Shown: positions 8,332 through 16,947 of the stretch, piece by piece
Position numbering within the stretch: position 1 is the stretch's first letter
Layout of the letters: every line of letters begins with the position of its first letter
Position numbers and translations under genes: made by a program
Assembly (NCBI RefSeq): GCF_002162375.1
Contig: NZ_CP021425.1
Coordinates: 1,051,501-1,115,500 of the forward strand
Reading direction: 5' to 3'
DNA from: Oleiphilus messinensis
GTDB taxonomy: Bacteria; Pseudomonadota; Gammaproteobacteria; Pseudomonadales; Oleiphilaceae
Length of the DNA stretch: 64,000 bases
The notes under the pieces: generated by a model
The model's input: only the letters and a program-made list of their open reading frames with translations
Database searches by the model: none
Told to the model about the DNA's origin: nothing

Positions 8332-9366
8332 ATGGATATTACGGAACTGTTGGCCTTTTCAGCAAAGCAAGGTGCGTCGGATTTACACTTGTCGTCCGGT
8401 TTACCCCCAATGATCCGGGTTGACGGTGATGTGCGTCGAATCAATCTTCCGGCAATGGAACACAAGGAAGTCCATGCACTGATCTACGATATCATGAACG
8501 ATAAGCAACGGAAGGATTATGAAGAGTTTCTGGAAACCGACTTTTCTTTCGAAGTGCCTGGAGTGGCCCGTTTCCGGGTCAATGCGTTTAACCAGAATCG
8601 TGGTTCTGGTGCGGTTTTTCGTACTATTCCCTCGAAAGTATTGACTATGGAAGACCTGGGCATGGGGCAGGTTTTCAAAGATGTAGCCCTGAATCCCAGG
8701 GGGCTTGTACTGGTTACCGGGCCCACAGGTTCCGGTAAGAGTACGACATTGGCAGCGATGATCGACTTTATCAATGATACTCGTTACGATCACATTTTGA
8801 CCATTGAAGACCCGATCGAATTTGTGCACGAGAGTAAGAAGTGTCTGGTTAACCAGCGTGAAGTGCACCGTGACACTCTGGGATTTAACGAAGCACTTCG
8901 TTCTGCGCTCCGGGAAGACCCTGACATCATACTGGTTGGTGAGATGCGTGACCTTGAGACCATTCGGCTGGCTCTGACTGCCGCAGAAACCGGGCACTTG
9001 GTGTTCGGTACTTTGCACACCACCTCGGCCGCGAAAACCATCGACCGGGTGGTTGATGTATTCCCCGCAGAAGAGAAGTCCATGGTGCGTTCCATGCTTT
9101 CGGAATCTCTGCAGGCGGTTGTGTCTCAAACGTTGATGAAGAAGGTTGGTGGGGGACGTGTCGCGGCACACGAAATCATGATCGGTACGCCGGCGATTCG
9201 TAACCTGATTCGCGAAGACAAAATTGCGCAAATGTATTCTTCAATCCAGACCGGGGCTCAGTTGGGGATGCAGACTCTGGATCAGTGTCTCACCGGACTG
9301 CTGAAAAAGGGGATCATCACCCGCGAAGCGGCGCGCGAAAAAGCGAAAATGCCGGAGAACTTTTAA
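8332..9366 (+). CDS. pilT: Type IV pilus twitching motility ATPase PilT
   Basis: This 344-residue hexameric ATPase powers pilus retraction at the cytoplasmic base of the type IV pilus. Visible are the N-terminal segment GASDLHLSSGLPPMIRVDG (about 14-32), Walker A GPTGSGKST (about 130-138), the Asp box ILTIEDPIEFVH, Walker B PDIILVGEMRD (about 198-208) and the His box TGHLVFGTLHT. The C-terminal AIRNLIRED is also a PilT signature. The start has AGAGGA about 7 bp upstream. It is followed by pilU after 65 bp, the standard pilT-pilU order, and is divergent from yggS. Confidence 0.97.
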   Translation: MDITELLAFSAKQGASDLHLSSGLPPMIRVDGDVRRINLPAMEHKEVHALIYDIMNDKQRKDYEEFLETDFSFEVPGVARFRVNAFNQNRGSGAVFRTIPSKVLTMEDLGMGQVFKDVALNPRGLVLVTGPTGSGKSTTLAAMIDFINDTRYDHILTIEDPIEFVHESKKCLVNQREVHRDTLGFNEALRSALREDPDIILVGEMRDLETIRLALTAAETGHLVFGTLHTTSAAKTIDRVVDVFPAEEKSMVRSMLSESLQAVVSQTLMKKVGGGRVAAHEIMIGTPAIRNLIREDKIAQMYSSIQTGAQLGMQTLDQCLTGLLKKGIITREAAREKAKMPENF

Positions 9367-9402
9367 TACATCCTATTTTCAGTACATCTTAATTTTAAAC
9401 AG
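9367..9402. repeat. Imperfect tandem repeat in the pilT-pilU spacer
   Basis: TACATCCTATTTTCAG (9367-9382) is followed directly by TACATCTTAATTTTAAACAG (9383-9402), which looks like the same unit with small insertions. It takes up about half of the 65-bp spacer. It is AT-rich and forms no strong hairpin. Confidence 0.5.
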
Positions 9403-9431
9403 ATTGCGTCGATCAAACAGGCAGGATAAAG

Positions 9432-10574
9432 ATGGATTTCGAAAAATTGCTGCGGTTGATGGTTGAGAAAGGGGGTTCGGACCTTTTTATCACCGCGGGC
9501 GTTCCACCCAGTATCAAAATCAATGGAAAGATTGTTCCGGTAACCAAAACCTCCATGACGCCGGAACAGACGCGGGAAACTGTGTTGGGGACGATGAGCG
9601 AAAGCCAGCGCGAAGAATTTCAGGTTAAGCATGAGTGCAACTTTGCGATTTCCGCGCGCGGCATTGGTCGTTTCCGGGTCAGTGCATTTTACCAACGAAA
9701 TCTGGCCGGAATGGTTTTACGGCGGATTGAGACGAATATACCCAAAATAGAGGACTTGCGGTTACCGGAAGTCATACGCTCACTGGCGATGACCAAGCGC
9801 GGTATGATTATTTTTGTGGGTGCAACCGGTACCGGTAAATCAACCTCGTTGGCATCCATGATTGGTCATCGTAATCGCAACAGCAAAGGGCATATCATTT
9901 CGATCGAAGATCCAATAGAGTACATTCACCAGCATCAGGGTTGTATTGTAACCCAGCGGGAAGTGGGCCTGGATACTGACAGTTTCGAGGTTGCCCTGAA
10001 AAACACGTTGCGTCAGGCTCCGGATGTAATCATGATCGGGGAGGTCCGGACCCGGGAAACCATGGATTATGCCGTGGTATTTTCCGAGACGGGGCACCTG
10101 TGTCTTTGTACTTTGCACGCCAACAATGCGAACCAGGCACTGGACCGGATTATTAACTTCTTTCCCCCCGAGCAGCACAATCAGGTGTGGATGGATCTAT
10201 CGTTAAACCTTAAGGCAATCGTGGCTCAGCAATTGATTCCAACCCCTGATGGCAAAGGGCGTCGTGCGGTAATCGAGGTATTGCTCAATACACCCCTCTG
10301 TGCAGACCTTATTCGTAAGGGCGAGGTGCACAAACTTAAAGAGTTGATGAGCAAATCCCGTGATATCGGGATGCAAACGTTTGATCAGGCACTCTACGAC
10401 TTGTACGCGGCGGGTGAAATCACTTACGAGGATGCCCTGGCCCATGCCGATTCGGCGAACGATTTGCGCCTGTTAATCAAACTGGGATCCGATTCGGCGA
10501 GTGCGGAGCAACTGGGATCCTCGATTGACAAGCTTATGATAAGTGATGACAATGAGGGCACGTCATTCCGTTAA
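9432..10574 (+). CDS. pilU: PilT-like type IV pilus ATPase PilU
   Basis: This 380-residue PilT paralogue has a PilU-type C-terminal extension. Walker A is GATGTGKST (about 132-140), the Asp box is IISIEDPIEYIHQH, Walker B is PDVIMIGEVRT and the His box is TGHLCLCTLHA. PilU assists PilT in retraction under load and depends on PilT in the species studied. The last 30 residues (SDSASAEQLGSSIDKLMISDD) form an acidic tail typical of PilU. The start ATG at 9432 follows a purine-rich stretch (AGGATAAAG). It is the second gene of the pilTU operon. Confidence 0.96.
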   Translation: MDFEKLLRLMVEKGGSDLFITAGVPPSIKINGKIVPVTKTSMTPEQTRETVLGTMSESQREEFQVKHECNFAISARGIGRFRVSAFYQRNLAGMVLRRIETNIPKIEDLRLPEVIRSLAMTKRGMIIFVGATGTGKSTSLASMIGHRNRNSKGHIISIEDPIEYIHQHQGCIVTQREVGLDTDSFEVALKNTLRQAPDVIMIGEVRTRETMDYAVVFSETGHLCLCTLHANNANQALDRIINFFPPEQHNQVWMDLSLNLKAIVAQQLIPTPDGKGRRAVIEVLLNTPLCADLIRKGEVHKLKELMSKSRDIGMQTFDQALYDLYAAGEITYEDALAHADSANDLRLLIKLGSDSASAEQLGSSIDKLMISDDNEGTSFR

Positions 10575-10592
10575 TGACTTATGTTTCGGGGT

Positions 10593-10625
10593 AAGCGGCC
10601 CGTTTTCATTGGATTGAGGCCGCTT
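10593..10625. terminator. Inverted repeat after pilU
   Basis: AAGCGGCC at 10593-10600 is the perfect reverse complement of GGCCGCTT at 10618-10625, with a 17-nt loop. A short T-run (CTGTTTT) follows a few bases later on the plus strand. It is a plausible weak terminator of the pilTU operon. Confidence 0.4.
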
Positions 10626-10699
10626 GAGCGAATCTGTTTTCCGGGTATATCAATCCGTTTATCCCTTCAATAAATTGATCCAAAAGGATTTTGGATTTC

Positions 10700-11695
10700 A
10701 TGATCACCTTAAAACGCACCTTTTTTCTCCATATCAATATTTCAAGCTGGTTCGTAATACTGGTTTTATTGGCGGGTGCGAGCTTTGTTTTTGCGCTCTC
10801 CAGTGGTGCCATGCAGGTCAGTCTTTGGCAATGGTGGCTGGGGTATGGTGATACGATCAATCAGGAGGTTTTGCTGCAGCTCAGGCTTCCCCGCGCGATT
10901 GCATCGTTTTCAACCGGAGCTCTCTTGGGAATGGCTGGCGCGCTTATGCAGGTATTATTGCGAAACCCGCTGGCGGACCCCTATGTGGTCGGGCTTTCCG
11001 GTGGTGCTGCAGTGGCATCTGTCGTCGCCATCATTTCCGGGGCCTCGGCGTGGATAATTAGCTCCAGTGCGTTCTTTGGGGCATTGGTTTCCATGTTTCT
11101 GGTTTTTTTCCTTGCAGGGCGGGGGCAGGGATCACCGCTCCGTATACTATTGACCGGTATTGTTGTTGCTGCCGGGTGGGGGGCGTTGATCAGTGTTTTA
11201 TTGGTATCCGAGCCTCATCAGTCAATGGCTGCGGTGCGTTTTTGGCTCATGGGCGACCTGAGTGCGCCTTCCTCTCCTTATTGGTCTTTGGTCGTGATCG
11301 TTATTGCGCTGTTGTTCTCATGGGTATGGGCTCCGTCGTTGGATATGTTGTCAGGGGGGGATGCTCAGGCGACTGCATCGGGTGTCAATGTTCGTAGACT
11401 GCGAATTGTGAGTTACCTGGCGGTATCGTTTATGACGGGGTGTGCGGTGACCTTGGGCGGGTCTATCGGTTTTGTTGGCCTGATGGTACCGCACGGGCTC
11501 AGATTGTCTGGCATTAATGGCTACCGGGCACTGCTACCCGCCTCGGCGTTGGCGGGAGGAGCCTTGCTGACTTTTGCCGACACCCTGGCACGAACGGCGT
11601 TGCCGGAGCCGTTGCCTGTCGGAATGGTCACCGCCGTTTTAGGTGTGCCGCTGTTTCTGTACTTATTGAGTCGGTACCAAATAGCTTCAACTTAA
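10700..11695 (+). CDS. FecCD/BtuC-type ABC transporter permease, orphan
   Basis: The protein has 331 residues, almost all hydrophobic, with about nine or ten membrane segments. It has the FecCD/BtuC signatures LRLPRAIASFSTGALLGMAG (about residues 60-79), NPLADPYVVGLSGGAAVASV (about 86-105) and GFVGLMVPHGLRL near residue 260. The family imports iron-siderophores, haem or cobalamin. The ATG at 10700 has AAGGA 11 bp upstream; a TTG at 10691 is in frame but badly spaced. No ATPase or cognate binding protein is adjacent: the flanking genes are pilU and a convergent hydrolase. The substrate cannot be told from sequence. Confidence 0.9.
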   Translation: MITLKRTFFLHINISSWFVILVLLAGASFVFALSSGAMQVSLWQWWLGYGDTINQEVLLQLRLPRAIASFSTGALLGMAGALMQVLLRNPLADPYVVGLSGGAAVASVVAIISGASAWIISSSAFFGALVSMFLVFFLAGRGQGSPLRILLTGIVVAAGWGALISVLLVSEPHQSMAAVRFWLMGDLSAPSSPYWSLVVIVIALLFSWVWAPSLDMLSGGDAQATASGVNVRRLRIVSYLAVSFMTGCAVTLGGSIGFVGLMVPHGLRLSGINGYRALLPASALAGGALLTFADTLARTALPEPLPVGMVTAVLGVPLFLYLLSRYQIAST

Positions 11696-11698
11696 TAC

Positions 11699-11719
11699 CG
11701 GGCTCTCCAAGAGAGCCCG
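11699..11719. terminator. Hairpin between convergent permease and hydrolase genes
   Basis: CGGGCTCTC (11699-11707), loop CAA, GAGAGCCCG (11711-11719): a perfect 9-bp stem exactly between two converging genes. No T-run follows on either strand, so it is probably a bidirectional stop or 3'-end stabiliser rather than a textbook intrinsic terminator. Confidence 0.6.
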
Positions 11720-11728
11720 ATGGAACAG

Positions 11729-13348
11729 CTAGTCAACTGTGGGTATCCTGAGCGTTGACTGGAAGGACTTGCTGTGTTTAAAGGTCACGGAATAAGGCGC
11801 CAGAGTCGGAGGGGAATACAACAGGTCCAGGGTATCGAAGGCGACAGCTAAACGATGACCTTCCGGTACATCATAGGATGCGGCCAGTAATTCGAAATCG
11901 ACGCTTGTTCGTTTACCGGGGGTTGCCTCGTGCAGGGTTACCGGTCCATGGGTGATCAATGTCCCCATGCCCCAGGCATCGACGTCATACAAATAACCGA
12001 TCAATTGCATCTTGCTGCCGGAGCTGGAGAGATTGAGGGTCAATTCGGGAATGCCTCTGATTTTCATCGTTTCAGATAAGCGGTCGGTTTGATACACCAT
12101 GCCGTGAATTCGGTTTATGAGTGGTATCGATGCTTTGACCGGGATTTTGAACTGATCGAGCAACGGCGAAAGCAGAGGAATTCCGGTTGTGGCTCCGGAG
12201 TCAAGTCCGGAGGCGATCGAGTTGTTGATGCTGAACCAAGACGAATAGGGTGTCTCACGTAATTCCCCTTGGCTGAACCAGGTTCGGGGTCCCATATAAA
12301 AGGTGGTTGCCGTCGCCCCGGGTACAGGGAGGTCTGTATATTCTTCACGTTGATCGCTGAGGTCACGTAACATCGTTACTGGGGCTCGAGCCATCATGCC
12401 GTTGTCTTCACCTTTTAGCCAGTAATCGAACCAGTCATGGGCATTAGACCAGGTATAGTTGTTCAAACCAATCAAGCCGAAGCCTTCACCACTGGCATGG
12501 GTTCCCTGATTAATGTCCAATCGCTTGGGTACATCCAGCTGCTGGTAGAACTTCATAATCTGATTTACGTTGAATAGATGGTCGGCAAAGTTATTTGCCA
12601 GATAAACCGGGGCATTCCGCTCATTGATTAATTCCACTGCATTACCCGGTGAGCGTTTTGCAGCCCAGGAGATGGTTTCATCAATGTTTTGGTGGGTGAT
12701 AAGATTGCCGAAGTTTTCGGTAATTTCCGGGTTCATGGTACCGGTGATGTATCCGGTTGAAACCAACAATCCTCCCCAAACCAGATTCGGGCTTTCCTGG
12801 TTGTAAAGTGAATCCTGTAGACTGCCCCAGGTGCTCATAGCAACGGCTGTTTTTATTCGGGGTTCATGTGCTAGCCCCATCAGGCTGATGCCGCTGCCAT
12901 AGGAGATACCGCTGATACCGATGTTATCCATGTCGGCAGCCGTATTCGCCTGTAGCCAATCAACAATGGCATTCAAGTCTTGCATGTCTTTCGGGCCCAC
13001 GACATCAATCAACCCGCCGGAACATCCCCAGCCACGGGCGCTGTAACTTAAGACCTGGTAGCCTTTTTGCGCAAACTGAGCGGCTTGCACAATATATTCG
13101 TGTTCCTCCAGCACCCAGCTGTTGACGAAGATTATCGTTGGAAAGCCATTCGGTCCCGGTTCTGAAGTGGGCGTAAACAGGTTCGCATCGATGGTTACGC
13201 CGTCTATCGAGGGGATGTCAATTACATCGTTAAATGTAAAGTCCTCATGTGGCGGGAGGTTCAGCTCAACGCAAATATTACCTTGTGCCAGAGAGCTGAA
13301 GAGTGTTGTGATAAGTGTCGCGCTTGCCCAATGCGTTATTGTTTTCAT
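11729..13348 (-). CDS. Secreted CocE/NonD-family hydrolase
   Basis: This 539-residue protein has an N-terminal signal peptide (about 1-22, ending SLAQG). The next part has an alpha/beta-hydrolase core with SARGWGCSGG (about 103-112) and the nucleophile elbow GISYGSG (Ser about 149). The C-terminal part (about 340-535) looks like the jelly-roll domain of the X-Pro dipeptidyl-peptidase/CocE class. Such enzymes cleave X-Pro peptides, cocaine-like esters or beta-lactam side chains; the substrate here is unknown. It is likely periplasmic or extracellular. It is followed upstream on the same strand by an AraC regulator gene, 270 bp away, which could control it. Confidence 0.85.
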   Translation of the reverse strand: MKTITHWASATLITTLFSSLAQGNICVELNLPPHEDFTFNDVIDIPSIDGVTIDANLFTPTSEPGPNGFPTIIFVNSWVLEEHEYIVQAAQFAQKGYQVLSYSARGWGCSGGLIDVVGPKDMQDLNAIVDWLQANTAADMDNIGISGISYGSGISLMGLAHEPRIKTAVAMSTWGSLQDSLYNQESPNLVWGGLLVSTGYITGTMNPEITENFGNLITHQNIDETISWAAKRSPGNAVELINERNAPVYLANNFADHLFNVNQIMKFYQQLDVPKRLDINQGTHASGEGFGLIGLNNYTWSNAHDWFDYWLKGEDNGMMARAPVTMLRDLSDQREEYTDLPVPGATATTFYMGPRTWFSQGELRETPYSSWFSINNSIASGLDSGATTGIPLLSPLLDQFKIPVKASIPLINRIHGMVYQTDRLSETMKIRGIPELTLNLSSSGSKMQLIGYLYDVDAWGMGTLITHGPVTLHEATPGKRTSVDFELLAASYDVPEGHRLAVAFDTLDLLYSPPTLAPYSVTFKHSKSFQSTLRIPTVD

Positions 13349-13402
13349 TCAGGACTGTCCTTTCTGTTTCCGTTGTTTGTTATAGGTTGTCTGGACTACT
13401 GC

Positions 13403-13425
13403 TGTCTGCGAATCACGGGCAGACA
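13403..13425. promoter_or_regulatory. Inverted repeat upstream of the CocE-type gene, possible operator
   Basis: TGTCTGC (13403-13409) and GCAGACA (13419-13425) are perfect 7-bp arms around a 9-bp gap. They start 55 bp upstream of the hydrolase ATG. It could be a binding site for a dimeric regulator or a 5'-leader hairpin. No promoter elements were convincingly identified next to it. Confidence 0.35.
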
Positions 13426-13618
13426 AGTCGAAAGGTCTGTGTGTTGTGTCTCTTTTGGTGTGGGTAATGAGTAGATCTGGCTCCTGTGCTGCAAATGGGA
13501 TAAGAAAAGAGTACTCAAAAAGACATGGAGGGCACACGACGGGAACGGCCAGGGTGGACAGTTCCCGACAGCAATGTGTGAATCTGGTTGGGTTCTGTGA
13601 CAGACGTCGCAGGTTGCT

Positions 13619-14698
13619 TTAATCTGCAATGTCAGAGGTAGCGAATGCTGCTGACTTTCTGAATGCTGAAGGGCTTGACCCGATTGATTCGATAAATGCG
13701 CGATCGAATGCGCGCCGACTGGAGTAACCTAAATTGTAGGCAATTTCTTCAATGCTCTCTTGACTGTGGATGAGCAATTTTTTGCCCTGTCTCAGCTTTT
13801 CGGCAAGTAAAATCTGTCGAAAGCTCTGATTTTCGGCTTTCAAACGCCGATTTAGGCTGCGTACGCTGAGGTTCAATTGGTTTGCGATATCGTCCAGGAT
13901 AACAGGGCCTGACAGCTCTGCTTCCCTGAGTAGCGACCGCACGCGTTCCGTGTAGTGTGATTGAACGGGCTGTATTTGACCCGCATTTGGAGCGGGGGAA
14001 AGTTGATCCAGTGTCCGTGTGACCTCTGTTTCCAAGGCTTTGGTTACTGCCGGGGCCGCGACATGCGATGCACTGGATAGCCAGTGCTCGGAAAACACAA
14101 GACTATAGTGTTCGGCGCCTGTTTCGATACCGCACTCAAAGGCTGCAGCGGCAGTATTTTTATAGGTGATGTCGTGGGCAAAACTTACTTTATCGAGCGC
14201 GAAACCTCGACCATTTTGTAATTTGAACCAGACCTGATAGGCTCGCATGATCGCTTCGTTTCTTGAATGGTCAGAATTTTCCTGGAAGAAAATTCTGAGT
14301 ATGGCCTGGCCATTTTTGTGAACAAGAACCGGGGCAGGCTCATCTGACCATAACGGGTAGTAACGTATTAGATACGTAAGCGATTCACCCAGAGTGGGGC
14401 AGGAGAGTAACAGGTGTTGCAGAACACTGAAACTGCTTGATCCCATAACTTTACCCACTCTCAGTCCAATATCCGGGATGTCCAGTGCAGACCTTACGGA
14501 TTGGTAGAGTTTGCTGGCAAGCTGAACGGAAATGCGTTGGTTCGGGTTGTCGAACCAGGCTGAATCCAGTTGATATTGGTGGAGCAATGGTTCTAATTCA
14601 CAGCCTTTATGCAACGCATACCCCAAGAGGGGCTTTAAGGCGCTTGCACAGGTAAATAGGGTGCCATTGCCGTCCACAGTACGATCTATGGTCGTCAT
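13619..14698 (-). CDS. AraC-family transcriptional regulator with arabinose-binding-like N-domain
   Basis: This 359-residue protein has the OruR/ArgR-like layout. An N-terminal domain of about 200 residues, of the type called AraC arabinose-binding (with GSSSFSVLQHLLLSCPTLGE), is followed by a C-terminal double helix-turn-helix at about 255-350 (DDIANQLNLSVRSLNRRL and EEIAYNLGYSSRRAFDRAF). Members often activate catabolic or lipid-related genes. It lies between the secreted hydrolase and a solute-binding protein, all on the minus strand, so either neighbour may be its target. The effector is unknown. Confidence 0.92.
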   Translation of the reverse strand: MTTIDRTVDGNGTLFTCASALKPLLGYALHKGCELEPLLHQYQLDSAWFDNPNQRISVQLASKLYQSVRSALDIPDIGLRVGKVMGSSSFSVLQHLLLSCPTLGESLTYLIRYYPLWSDEPAPVLVHKNGQAILRIFFQENSDHSRNEAIMRAYQVWFKLQNGRGFALDKVSFAHDITYKNTAAAAFECGIETGAEHYSLVFSEHWLSSASHVAAPAVTKALETEVTRTLDQLSPAPNAGQIQPVQSHYTERVRSLLREAELSGPVILDDIANQLNLSVRSLNRRLKAENQSFRQILLAEKLRQGKKLLIHSQESIEEIAYNLGYSSRRAFDRAFIESIGSSPSAFRKSAAFATSDIAD

Positions 14699-14864
14699 GA
14701 ATATTGTTGATTTGTGCTGAGTGTCTGTTTACGGCTGACTTTTCCAGGTTGAAAACGGTGGGCCAGCTCGATGTTTTTTATATTATTGCTGTTTTTTAAC
14801 CAAGTGTTGATCGGGAGTCAATCAAGGAATGGGTAAATTGAGGAGTTTGTGCCGAAATCCTTGC

Positions 14865-15695
14865 CTATTTTGTGCCTTTGATGTGCTTCCGGTAGATTTT
14901 ATCGCGAGTGCCGTTTTCTGTTAGCTTTTTCAACGTATTATTGAATCCGCTGAGTATTTCCGTGGCATTGGGATAGGTTTTGGAGATGATGAAGTGGTGG
15001 TTAGTCTGATTGATAATAAAGTCCAACACTTTGTAATCGCGCCTGTTGAGGTTGGCTTTGTGGATCGTAAACCAACCGACAGACTGATTGATCGGAACAA
15101 GATGTACACGCCCGTGCTTCAACAACTGGAAACATTTGCTCAGTGATAGCGGGCGCCAGAGGTGTTTTTCATCGTCGATTAAATGGGGCTTGAGTCCTTC
15201 GAGACTGTAACCTATCGGTCGGCACAGTAGATTGGATCGCAGGTCTTCAGGGCCTGAATATTGGGTATCTCTTTTGGCGTTAACAAAAAAGCGTTCAGAA
15301 ACATGTTCGATGGAGTCCGAAAATAGAAATGACTTTGCACGAATGGCGTCCCAGATGTAGGGAAAGGTACCGAGTGCCTCGTGCTTCTGAACCATTGCGT
15401 AACCTCTTTTCCATGGCCGGAAAAGTATCTTTACCTTGGTTCCCATTTGTTCAAAAACAGTTTGCATCAATTCTGTGGAGTAACCACCATTAGGCAGAGA
15501 GGGGTCAGTGTACGGGCCATAATCCGGCCCGGTTACCAGTGTAACCGTGTGTTGTTGTTCTCGCTCGGGAACCGTGGTTCCCGAGCCCATTGTTTCAGAG
15601 ACAGCAGCTCCAGAGAAAAGCGTTCCGGAAACAAGTAGAAGACTGAGGCAAACTGCGCTGGGCAGTATCGTTAATTTCGTGCCCTGCTGTCCCAT
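14865..15695 (-). CDS. Periplasmic solute-binding protein, family 3-like
   Basis: This 276-residue protein has a signal peptide (hydrophobic about 10-32, ending AAVSE). The body reads like SBP_bac_3: TLVTGPDYGPYTDPSLPNGG near residue 50, TELMQTVFEQMG, and the RPWKRGYAMVQ segment typical of orphan proteins of this class. No permease or ATPase is adjacent, which is common for this subfamily, whose members often serve as sensors or have no known transporter. It starts 75 bp downstream of the DUF1513 stop on the same strand. The ligand is not predictable. Confidence 0.85.
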   Translation of the reverse strand: MGQQGTKLTILPSAVCLSLLLVSGTLFSGAAVSETMGSGTTVPEREQQHTVTLVTGPDYGPYTDPSLPNGGYSTELMQTVFEQMGTKVKILFRPWKRGYAMVQKHEALGTFPYIWDAIRAKSFLFSDSIEHVSERFFVNAKRDTQYSGPEDLRSNLLCRPIGYSLEGLKPHLIDDEKHLWRPLSLSKCFQLLKHGRVHLVPINQSVGWFTIHKANLNRRDYKVLDFIINQTNHHFIISKTYPNATEILSGFNNTLKKLTENGTRDKIYRKHIKGTK

Positions 15696-15769
15696 GTTGT
15701 GCTAGCTACCTGAAGTGGAATTGAATCTACCTTGAAAAGTATAGCCCAAATTGCAAACGGCATATGGAA

Positions 15770-16939
15770 TCAGGTTAAAGGTGTTAGGTGATTGTCCCAC
15801 GATATGTTTTTGTGGCGTGATAGGGTATGTTCTTTCAGTGGTTTTTGTTGCGTCAAATCAACGCGGGTAAGTTTGCCTACTCCTGAGCTGATCAAAAAAC
15901 CGGAATCCGTTTGTGCTGCAATGCCACAGCCGTCTTCACTGTGAACCCGGGTCAGATATTTGTGTTGCCAGGCATCCCAGATGGTGACCATATTTCCTCT
16001 GGGAGACGATACTGCTGCATAGCGTCCGGACTGGTCAAAACGAACACTGCCACAGTACTGCTTCATCGCCGCATTGATTGTTTCCGGTGCATAGAGGAGT
16101 CGAATGGATTGACCCATCTGATGGCTTGCGACCAATGGCACGCTGTCCCAAGCATCACCCTGATATTGCATGCCGATCCAAACCTGGCCAAAACCATTTA
16201 CATCTAAATGCCGAATACTTAATTGACGCAGTTTTTTAGGCAGAGTCTGCCGTTCAATCATACGCCCTGTATCAATGTCGATATAAACGAGAGATGGCTC
16301 CATGGTGTCCAGGTTAAGTTTCTCACGACCGTGATCAGGGTGAGTCAGAATGCCGCCGTTGGCGATAACCAGCGTCTTTTGGTAGGGCATGAAATGAAGT
16401 TCGTGCGGCCCGATGCCATGGCTGGAATGATTGGCTTTGACTATAAAGTTATCCTGAGTATCGCGCACGGTTACGCGACCTTCGCCACTCGCGATATGAT
16501 GCTCGGTTGTGACAAGATTTTTCCCGTTCGGGGAAAATACACCGTGGCCGTAGAAATGCTGTCCGCTTTGAGCGCTTTGCCGGCTGATAATGCGCTCTTC
16601 CTGATAGTCGATTACCCAGAGGAACGTGCCGGGTCGCCTGGCAATTACCGCGAGCCAGGGCCTGTCGGGGTGAGCGGCAATATGATGTGCCCGTCCGGGA
16701 AGTTCAAGACGGAATTTCAATGAACCATCCGGCTTCACGATATACAGGGCATATTGGCCAGTTGAGTCCTTGGCGGCACTGGCCAATAATCCTTGCGGGA
16801 GCGCTGTGGTATGTGTTTGTGCCGCTTCGATTATGGCGCCCGGAAACAGAACGGCACCCAGCAATCCTGTAGTAAATTGACGCCGTGACAGGGTCAATTT
16901 ACTGTGTGAACTCAACTTATTATTTTTTTCCATGTGCAA
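15770..16939 (-). CDS. DUF1513 exported beta-propeller-like protein of the imelysin locus
   Basis: This 389-residue protein matches the DUF1513 proteins that accompany imelysin genes. The N-terminus has SRRQFTTGLLGAVLFPGA, a twin-arginine-like motif followed by a hydrophobic stretch, so Tat export is possible. The rest contains repeated beta-strand blocks (for example HGIGPHELHFMPYQKTLVIANGG split over about 172-195) consistent with a seven-bladed propeller. It is the last gene of the iron locus, 8 bp after the second imelysin gene. The start may be the TTG at 16939, which has GAGG six bases upstream, or the ATG at 16933. The ligand is unknown. Confidence 0.85.
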   Translation of the reverse strand: MHMEKNNKLSSHSKLTLSRRQFTTGLLGAVLFPGAIIEAAQTHTTALPQGLLASAAKDSTGQYALYIVKPDGSLKFRLELPGRAHHIAAHPDRPWLAVIARRPGTFLWVIDYQEERIISRQSAQSGQHFYGHGVFSPNGKNLVTTEHHIASGEGRVTVRDTQDNFIVKANHSSHGIGPHELHFMPYQKTLVIANGGILTHPDHGREKLNLDTMEPSLVYIDIDTGRMIERQTLPKKLRQLSIRHLDVNGFGQVWIGMQYQGDAWDSVPLVASHQMGQSIRLLYAPETINAAMKQYCGSVRFDQSGRYAAVSSPRGNMVTIWDAWQHKYLTRVHSEDGCGIAAQTDSGFLISSGVGKLTRVDLTQQKPLKEHTLSRHKNISWDNHLTPLT

Positions 16940-16947
16940 AATTTGCC

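Noticed and set aside
8401-9231. Minus-strand frame (276 codons) opposite pilT
   Set aside because: It overlaps the unmistakable pilT on the other strand and has the His/Arg-rich look of an antisense frame.
10575-10699. Possible cobalamin riboswitch before the FecCD-type permease
   Set aside because: The spacer is only 125 bp and lacks the B12-box; only a simple inverted repeat is present.
10691-15769. Genomic island or mobile element in the variable stretch
   Set aside because: No integrase, transposase, tRNA, direct-repeat borders or obvious composition change was found; it is ordinary accessory content.
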